A DNA stretch of 64,000 nt from Aralia elata (taxonomy: Eukaryota > Streptophyta > Magnoliopsida > Apiales > Araliaceae): positions 58,894,275-58,958,274 of the forward strand of contig CM068377.1 of the NCBI GenBank assembly GCA_034770075.1. The letters run 5' to 3'. The position numbers and the translations under genes were made by a program. Shown piece by piece: positions 56,597 to 64,000 of this stretch. How positions within the stretch are numbered: the first letter of the stretch is position 1; every line of letters starts with the position of its first letter. The notes below the pieces were generated by a model, which made no database searches, had not been told where the DNA came from, and saw only the letters and a list, made by a program, of their open reading frames with translations.

Positions 56597-56734
56597 GATA
56601 ACCGGCGATTACGAGATGATTGTCCGGCGACGAAAACCGGCTCCGACAAGATAACCAACCGGCGACGATAACCGGGGGTTACGAGATGGGTGACCGGCAA
56701 CGATACCCGGCCCCGACGAGACGATCATCGGCCT
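56595..56734. repeat. CG-rich 70-bp tandem duplication upstream of antisense gene a
   Basis: ACGATAACCGGCGATTACGA at 56595 recurs as ACGATAACCGGGGGTTACGA at 56665, and TCCGGCGACGAAAACCGGC as ACCGGCAACGATACCCGGC. Many CpG and CCGG sites occur in a short stretch beside the 3' LTR. Confidence 0.8.
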
Positions 56735-56898
56735 CGACACCCTTTTTCTGAATGTTTTGCATCAATTGCATCTTGCGTTGCATCATAAATCATATGTGTT
56801 GCATCACGTATGCATTGTCATCCTTATGCACTGTCATTCATGCATCGAGTGTCTATTCTTTATCCTGTTTATTTCATTAAACATTGCATAAACATGAT

Positions 56899-56911
56899 AA
56901 AGAGGGGCAGC
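56899..56911 (+). other. polypurine tract of element C
   Basis: AAAGAGGGGCAGC lies directly before TGTAGACACC of the 3' LTR. Confidence 0.75.
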
Positions 56912-58962
56912 TGTAGACACCCAATTTTTGCGTTCCCTGCACTAACCATGACAGGAGGGCAAAATCGTCAATTGAACCGGCTTGCGGGAACGAAAGAATG
57001 GGCACAAGTGCGAGCGCCCGACACCACCGCAATGATTGGCGACCAAGGCTGACGTGACAATAAGGCCATCCGAAACAGGCATCCCCGAATGAGGTGGCAC
57101 GTCTCCCGGAAATTCCCGGACTGTTGAATACGGGCCTGTCAGCGAAAATCGACGTTACGGCACGAAAATCGAGGCGTGGCACGGAAAACGAGAAAGTCAA
57201 ACCGTCCAGTCGCGGATTGATCTGCGGCCAAATAGTGCGCCTTTTGAAAACACGGAACTCGAAACCAGGCGAGTGGAAGGCAGGCGGCCAGCCAGCCTAT
57301 TTCAAGCTCATTTTCGCTCAGCATACAGGGAGTTGAGAGGTTGAAGGTTTTTTGGAAGAAAGAAGGATTCAGCAGCAGCACAAGCACGGAAATAGAGAGG
57401 AAAAAGAGAGAAATTTTGCAACCAAATAGGAAGAAAAAAGAGAAAAAAAGAGAGAATTTAATTCTTTTGATTTTGATTGTATCAAATACACTCCTTATCC
57501 TATTCAAATACACAAGTTTACATCCATTTGAGATCAATTGCAAGGTGAAAATTCCTATTTGTTCTAGCCATTTATATCATATTGATTGGTTAAATTTGAT
57601 GTAAATTTCATGTATTTTGTTGAACAATCATGGATTAGGGATTATTAGTGAGGGTTTCATCGGAACAAAATTCTTCCTAATAATCTGAGGATATCCAATT
57701 GATGAAATTTCTAGCTTGTTTATGGTGATTCATTGGTTGTAATTTATTTAGATTGTCATTTTCGGATATCATGGTGTATTAGATAAATCCGGGTTGGTTA
57801 GTTATGTAGTATTCATTTTGTGGGCATGTAGTAATCTCGTGTGAGCCTAGGAATGCGACCCCGTGGTCCAAATCCGATGATGGACGTTTTGATGTATGTG
57901 ATAGATTCTAGATGCTCGTTTTGTAATATGTAATTGTCGGGCCTTAAAACGACGCTAAGGCGAGAATCGGGTTTAAGGCCCCGTATTAGTGGAATATGTG
58001 ATTGTTGGCGTTCGGGGATATTTTGATGGCTTATATGCCCGTGAATAGCCCCGACGCGTGTTTATGTTTGATTAGATTTCGTGACGCCAAAATGATTCCA
58101 AAGGATTAAACGATAAAGATCTTTTCTAAAATCAATCAAAGTAGGATATTAGCATCATGAGGCTAAAAATTGGAAATGCTAACGAAAGTTGATTCCTATT
58201 CTACGAGAAAGCTAAAAAGAAGTTATTTTCAAATGTCACGAAAATGGGTTTTATAAAAGAAATTAAATGTTTTATTAAACCTTGATGTATAGGGCGAAAG
58301 AGATCCTAGAAATTGCCCATCATTTATGAAAGCAACGTATAAATCTCGATTTCTATTTTTGCTAAGATTTAATAAACTCCTATTTTTGCCAAAACGTCAC
58401 CTAATGGAAATCTCCTATGTTTTGACAATTAAAATCAAACCTTTTTCATAAAGCTTTCTCGTATATGCAGAAAAGACATTCCGAAGCGTTCCCAAATTAA
58501 AGCACGACTTTCCCTAAAAATCCAAATGATTCTTTCATACAAACTCACCACAACATTCATATAGGTACACACACACACACTCGCACGTATACACATTTCA
58601 TGAATCAAAGGATAGGAAAGTATCAAGATTGCGGTAACCGTGTTTCACGGAAGTCGAGGGGTGCCTAACACCTTCCCTTCACTTAAGCAAGCCCCCGAAC
58701 TCTATGAATCTCGGTTCGCAGACCAATTAATTCGGAGTCACATATGAGCCAGCGATTTATAAAAAACGAAAACTCGGATGAGTTGGTACATCCATTTCAA
58801 ATATACCAACTGGCGACTCTGGTTAATTGGCTCATCATAAAAACGATCTTTCAAAATTCCGTCGACATTAATGCCGACCTTTTCCAAAAAAAATCATTTA
58901 ATCAAGAGGCTAAAATTGGAAAAGACTAAAAAGGACACACGAAGTGAAAACCGGCGTCGACA
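56912..58962 (+). repeat. 3' LTR of element C
   Basis: 2,051 bp, about 99% identical to the 5' LTR. Differences include one extra CA unit near 58575 and transitions clustered in the last 150 bp. Confidence 0.95.
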
Positions 58963-58967
58963 ATCAA

Positions 58968-59783
58968 TCTTAAATATTTTTTACTCACAGTATTTCCATC
59001 TACATATACTGCAGTCGCAAGGGAACAAAATTACAATGCACTAGTTGAGCATGCCTACTCTCACAAGAGCAATGAGATCTATTTGCATTTGCATGCTATG
59101 CCTTGGATCTGCAAATATCGTCCGCAAATAAAACTTTTCTTTCTATCGAAAATCTTGCAAACTTGCATAAACTGCACTTACTACTACTGCTCCTTAACTG
59201 CCTGAAAAATAACCTGTTTTCATTTCCTTTTCTGTACGGCAACGCTATTAATGTCAACATTGAGGTTCATCAAAGCTGGCTCAACATAAAAAACCTCGCA
59301 AAAAGAAAACGTCACGGAGGAAATAGTAGTTCTATGTACACAAACTATACACAAAAAATTATACACAAACAGTATAAAAAAATAAATAAATAAAATGTGG
59401 GACCCATGAAAATTGAACAATAAACAATACCCAAGTCTACAAAAATTACAAAAATAATAGCTAGGCATAAAAACTGAACACTCGCAGCAAAATGCAAATC
59501 CTCTCAAAATAAGAAGTCGCCTGAAGCAACACCCTTAAAATAAACAATCAAAACAAACATGACAACCCCCTTCCTTGCAAGATCAAAAATGTGTCTACCC
59601 ATAACACCACCAAACAAACACCTCCTAAAAAAGCTCCCTGGAAACCCCGCCAATGCACTTAAACCATAACCAGAAAATTTACTAGTGCAATGCAAAAACA
59701 CACCTTACACAACCAAGATATGCCCCAAACAATTCACCTCAAAACGAAAAAAACCACCCATACCCGAAATAATTACCCCCTCT
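58968..59783. other. spacer right of element C, no gene recognised
   Basis: Less AT-biased than other spacers, so it could be a remnant of genic DNA. Short ORFs on both strands (for example 59103-59393) have no recognisable domain. No splice structure could be defended. Confidence 0.45.
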
Positions 59784-60650
59784 TCTATATTTATCTATCT
59801 AAAACAAAACCTGATTTTTTGGTCTTCATCTTTGGTTTTTCGTTGTTCGACTTTAGTATGAGACTAAAATTTAACTACAGTTAAAACACTTTTTAAAGTC
59901 TCCCTAATTTTATTTTTTTTATTTTAAATAAACTTAGAATTTATTACAATTAAAACACTTTTTAATGAGAAAAGAAGGGAGAGAAGAAAGGAGAAAACCT
60001 CGGTGCAAATCACAGCCAACAATTTGTCCAACTCCTTAAAGATGGAAATAAGCCACCAAGGAATTACCAAAATTACGTAAACAATTACTACCCTATAATT
60101 ACGTAAAGTTAATTACGGGTTCTTTTATTAGATCGTTGAGGTGCACTCAAGGAATTTCGAACAAAATATATTAATCAAACAATATACCAACAATAAAAGC
60201 CATCAATCAATATTAGTGAATAGCTGAACGAAATCACTCAGAACCACACGCTAATAACAAAATTACCAAATCAGTATAATAAAAATATTAAATATTGTAA
60301 TAATAAAAATTTCATAACACAACATTTTATTATAATATTGTTGTATATTAATATTTTTACAATAATTAATAGTTAATATTGTAATAATTAAATATTATTA
60401 TTATAATTAAATGGGATTATTATGTATTATCAGTAACACAATAATCATAATAATTATAGTTATTATTATTATACCTGATTAGTGATATATAATTAGTCCT
60501 AATTAATGAGTTGGTAAGTTAATATACTGTTGTTTCATATATTATTACTATTATTATAATAATTTCATAATAGTAACTTATTATTATACAACAAATTTAT
60601 TCCTCAATAACTATAATTAAAAATATAGGAAAAATATAACGAAAATGTTT
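59784..60650 (+). mobile_element. Helitron-like 5' portion, related to 2529-7073
   Basis: TCTATATTTATCTATCTAAA at 59784, then TTTTTTGGTCTTCATCTTTG and ACTAAAATTTAACTACAGTT, align with 2529-2640. Later CAACTTATTATT-type and AAAAATATAGGAAAAATAT sequence (about 60570-60640) aligns with 6400-6480. No 3' hairpin end was identified, so the right limit is approximate. Confidence 0.45.
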
Positions 60651-61458
60651 ATTCCAAAAGGCACAAAGATATTTAGAATTAAAGTAGGTTGAATAGATTC
60701 TTTAAATTTTTGTTTTAATGAATGATTACCAAATTAGTTAAGCAAGTTAATTAATTCAATGTAGCACAACGGAATATATTTTTGAATACCCCTTCAATGA
60801 TTAAAAGAAATTCTCAATTCTAAATTTAGTGCACTGTGTGGAAAGAAGTCACAGAAATAAAACATAGAGCGACAAAAAAGTAAATGTGCAGAAAGTAAAG
60901 AACACTGAAAATTTTAAGAGATTCGGAGCACAAAAGTCTCTTAATCCTCTCTTATACTCCGCGAGCAGGAAGATTCCACTAAGGAGGGGTAATCACTAAG
61001 ATTACAATTCACTCAGAACTATTACACAATTGATTTACAAAAAATCTTTCAAGTCACACAGAGTTAACTGACAAAAGATCACTTAGATCTATTTAATCAC
61101 TAAGAAAGAATGTTTGTTGTGAGGTGCTGCTAAGTAGCTTTGAAATCCTTTCTAAATGACTTAGCAGCAATAGAGTTAATTTTCAAGAATCGTAGAGTAA
61201 AGCGTTTTAAGAACTCAGAGTGTCAACACTTTAACTTTTTCAGACTTGTGTTTTTCTTTATATTTGAAGTTGTCGACCTTTTATAGAGTTCTCCTTAGGA
61301 TCTTCCCATTGGAATTTTATCGTTGCTCCATTTGGTTTGGGACACTTGGCATTCTTCAATTGTTTGACTTTCAAATATTCTCTGCTTAGACTACCTCAGA
61401 TCGTTTTCCTTAGTACTATGAATAGTGCAGTTGCAGACACGTGTCCCTTCTCCTTGCA
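60651..61458. other. spacer before element D, no gene seen
   Basis: Non-coding as far as I can tell. Segments such as GAGATTCGGAGCACAAAAG and GGAGGGGTAATCACTAAG look like pieces of a retrotransposon leader or LTR but cannot be assigned. Confidence 0.4.
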
Positions 61459-63169
61459 TGTAGACACCCAAAATTTGTACCTCTTTCTCTAACATCGACA
61501 GGACAGCAAAAACGTCAATTCACAGCAAGTCGAGGACATCAAAGCAAGGATTATAGGGTCCAAAAAGGACTACTTAAAGGACTGGTCTGTCCCAGAATGC
61601 CAGAATGCAAGAAGGAAGGATTCAGGACAGATCAGTGCTTACCGCGAGGAGGTTTACCCCACTTTGCTCCTTTATCCCAAATCCAAACATAGCCAAATTA
61701 TATGTTATTGCATAGGTATCGAAGAAAGCTTTTCAGAATGGTATAACACGTTTTCTAACTCTTCCTAGTTTGAAAGTTATGGTCGTTTTAGTGCACGAAG
61801 TTGAAGACGGGACTGAAAAGGAACCGGGTGGGACCCACTAGGGCTAGCCGCAAGTAAACCTGCAGCCACCCTAAGGGTATTTAAGGCAGCATCAACTCAT
61901 TTTATGCACGAGCTGGAGGAAGAGAAAAAAAAGGATAAAAAGGAGAAAAATGGAGAGAAAAACCAAAAAAAAGAGAGGAAATTCTACTAAAATATATCTA
62001 GAGTTCCAAATTATTTTCAAATCCTTCATCCATACATACTCAAAGGACTATTTGCAAGCTTGAAGAAGAAGAAAATACGATCTCAAGGTCGAATTCTCAT
62101 CTCTTTATTCGATTAAATTTACTTTTATTGATTATTGTGCTTGAGCTTGATTTATTTACTATTATTTTTCTGTTTCCAACCATCCCTGCATCTTAGATTA
62201 TCTCTAGAGGTATTTTGGGTCCTACTTTTTGGCCACTGAGGAACTCTCACGAATAGAGTTTCTTTCTAGCCAATCTAGGATAAATTTTTGATTTGATTTG
62301 TTTATGTTGTTTCGATTTTTTATATCTATGGAATATTAGATCTATGGGTCATCATCCCTATATTCTAGATTCTTTCAATATATCCGTTTGATTTTCGATA
62401 GATTTGGGGACGTCATATAATTCTTACGATGTAATTCGATTCCTACGATGTAAGTAATGTTGTATTCGTGATGTGGTTGATATTTCGATTCCGATCTATG
62501 GTTTTTTTTTTTGATATCTTATTGGTTGTGAATACAAATCGTGTGAGCCTAGGAATTGACTTACTGTCGTTGAACCTTGGGTTTAAAAGGGAATAGAAGG
62601 ATATTCCTATGATGGACGATTATAAGTGTTGTAATTTTGCAATTTGACGATTATAAATGTAAACTCGGGCCTTAAAATGATTTCGATGGCTTTCAAGCCC
62701 AATAATCGGGTTTAAGGCCCCGTGATAATGGATAATTATTATTTTGAGCTGCTTAGAGTTCATTTTGATGGCTTACATGCCCATGGGTGGCTCCAACCCT
62801 ATTGCGATTGGCTTGATTTTATGCTTCAACACACATAAAAAATGATTTTCATACGATAAACTCGAAAAGATCTTTTAAAATTGGATTAAACCAGGTTATT
62901 AAATGAATCTTAGGCTAAAATTGGAAGTAATGAGAGCCTTGATTCCTATTTGATGAATGGTTGTAAAAACCTATTTTCGAAATCATAACCTTCCAAAACG
63001 ATTTACGAAATAAAAATAACGTTTTCCAAAACATTACGAATTTCAAACAAATATATGTATACGATTATCAAAACGACTTTTCAAAAGAAACCGTCATGAA
63101 ACTCAAATTTTAACCCAATCATTCGTACATAGGTTCAAAGAGGTTTGAAAGTTGCTTTCAAGATAATGC

Positions 63170-63540
63170 ACGACTTGACCTTATGAGACGACCCCTAGGT
63201 AAACTACATGTGACGATTTGACCTTAGGAAATGACCCCTAGGTTATCACAATTGACAACTTGACCTTAGGAAACGACCCCTAGGTATTATATTTGACGAC
63301 TTGACCTTAGGAGATGACCCCTAGGTTACTACATGTGACGACTTGACCTTAAGAGATGACCCAAAGGTTAGTACATTTGACGATTTGACCTTAGGAGAGG
63401 ATCTCTAAGCTAGACTTAACGACTTGACTTTAGGAGACGATACCCTAGATTTCACCATGACTTAGACGGCATATGAGACGATACCTTATATTTTTCTGTT
63501 TTAAAATTCGATTCAATTCTAGGATACGATACCCTAGATG
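63170..63540. repeat. LTR minisatellite of element D, about seven 42-bp units
   Basis: Units of the form CGACTTGACCTTAGGAGATG followed by ACCCCTAGGTTA and a variable TACATGTGA-type linker. Divergence between units is 10-20%. Homologous to 23126-23490 in B. Confidence 0.9.
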
Positions 63541-63959
63541 TCCCCAACGACACGACTAATATAGGCACAAAACACAAGCACACACCCCATGTTCCTCAAG
63601 GCAATTTATTTAAAATTTTATGGAAAAAAATTAGGAAAGCGGTAACCATATTTCACAGAAGTCAGAGGATGCCTAACACCTTCCCCTCGCTTAAGAAAGC
63701 CCCCGAACTCTATGAATCTCGGTTGCAGACCAATTCTACGGAGTCACATATGGGCCTCTCGATTATCAAAACTACAAAATCTAAATGAGTTGGTACATCC
63801 ATTTAATCCTTTACCAACTGACGACTCTGTCTAATTAACCAGTCAAATAAAATGATTTTTTCAAAACTCATCGACATTATGTCAGTTTTTTCTAAACAAT
63901 CACCATTAATTCCACGATTCAACATAACAAAAAATCGAAAAAATTCTAGCATCGACAGA

Positions 63960-63977
63960 TGACGACTCTGCTAGGGA
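63960..63977 (+). other. primer-binding site of element D
   Basis: TGACGACTCTGCTAGGGA, the same site as in C with two G-to-A changes, which suggests that D is an old copy. Confidence 0.7.
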
Positions 63978-64000
63978 CTTTTTTTAAGAGGGCTTAAGCC

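Larger units (their letters stand above)
45171..58962 (+). mobile_element. element C: complete young Ogre-like gypsy retrotransposon
   Basis: A 13.8-kb element flanked by ATCAA (45166-45170 and 58963-58967). It has LTRs of about 2,050 bp (TGTAGACACC...GGCGTCGACA), a primer-binding site, leader, gag, a probable intron, RT, two RNase H modules and integrase. Two antisense genes, a polypurine tract and the 3' LTR follow. I count about 16 substitutions and two small indels between LTRs, about 0.8%, or roughly 0.3 million years at 1.3e-8 per site per year. Protease is missing. Gag has one stop, RT one frameshift, and the RNase H region two stops. Confidence 0.95.
61459..64000 (+). mobile_element. 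element D: 5' LTR and start of an Ogre-like element, runs off the window
   Basis: LTR 61459-63957 (2,499 bp, TGTAGACACCCAAAATTTG to GCATCGACA), primer-binding site at 63960, then TTAAGAGGGCTTAAGCC as in B. Its internal region lies beyond the window. It could instead be the 5' LTR of a truncated copy. Confidence 0.85.

Noticed and set aside
59103..59393. small protein-coding gene of 96 codons
   Set aside because: No domain, no splice or promoter context, composition like the spacer.
63170..63540. LTR minisatellite as a CRISPR array or centromeric satellite
   Set aside because: Units are directly adjacent with no unique spacers, and only seven units lie inside an LTR.

Overview
The window is nuclear DNA from a plant, most likely a eudicot. 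It is AT-rich, has GT–AG introns, and is filled with plant-type transposons: Ty3/gypsy elements of the Tat/Ogre-like and Athila-like lineages, Stowaway, Tourist and Mutator MITEs, and a Helitron-like element. The only convincing host gene is the 3' end of a three-exon gene at 192-1625. No rRNA, tRNA or CRISPR locus was seen. All LTR divergence figures were counted by eye.

Layout. 192-1625: last exons of a host gene with a Stowaway MITE in its final intron. 2529-7073: a Helitron-like element holding a Stowaway MITE (3012-6365), which holds a deleted Athila-like retrotransposon (3122-6223, TSD AATTG), which holds a Tourist MITE (4452-4787). 7345-7999: a Tourist and a Stowaway MITE. 9154-18824: element A, a complete Tat-like gypsy element (TSD GTCAT, LTRs about 2.6% different) with a broken gag-pol and a three-exon antisense gene between integrase and the 3' LTR. 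18830-19505: an old reverse-strand RT fragment. 20163-20478: a Mutator-type MITE.

21050 to about 31500: element B, a 5' portion of an Ogre-like element (5' LTR, leader, gag, protease, G-patch-like segment). It is split by a 3.5-kb insertion at 26922-30431. About 31500-35956: element E, an Athila-type pol on the minus strand. 35957-39267: element F, a small non-autonomous element with a single ORF. 39268-45165: AT-rich spacer with a MITE and three consecutive foldback structures. 45171-58962: element C, a complete young Ogre-like element (TSD ATCAA, LTRs about 0.8% different). C has gag, a probable intron, RT/RNase H/integrase and two antisense genes, but no protease. 59784 to about 60650: a second Helitron-like 5' end. 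61459-64000: element D, whose 5' LTR and primer site run off the window.

How the parts relate. B, C and D share the LTR head TGTAGACACCC and near-identical primer-binding sites, so they are one superfamily at different ages. A and C both carry antisense genes, encoding plant-mobile-domain-type proteins, in the same slot after integrase. The Athila-like elements (3122-6223 and E) share a 3' spacer holding an array of 27-nt stem-loops whose stems differ between copies by compensating changes. That array is the most novel-looking signal here.
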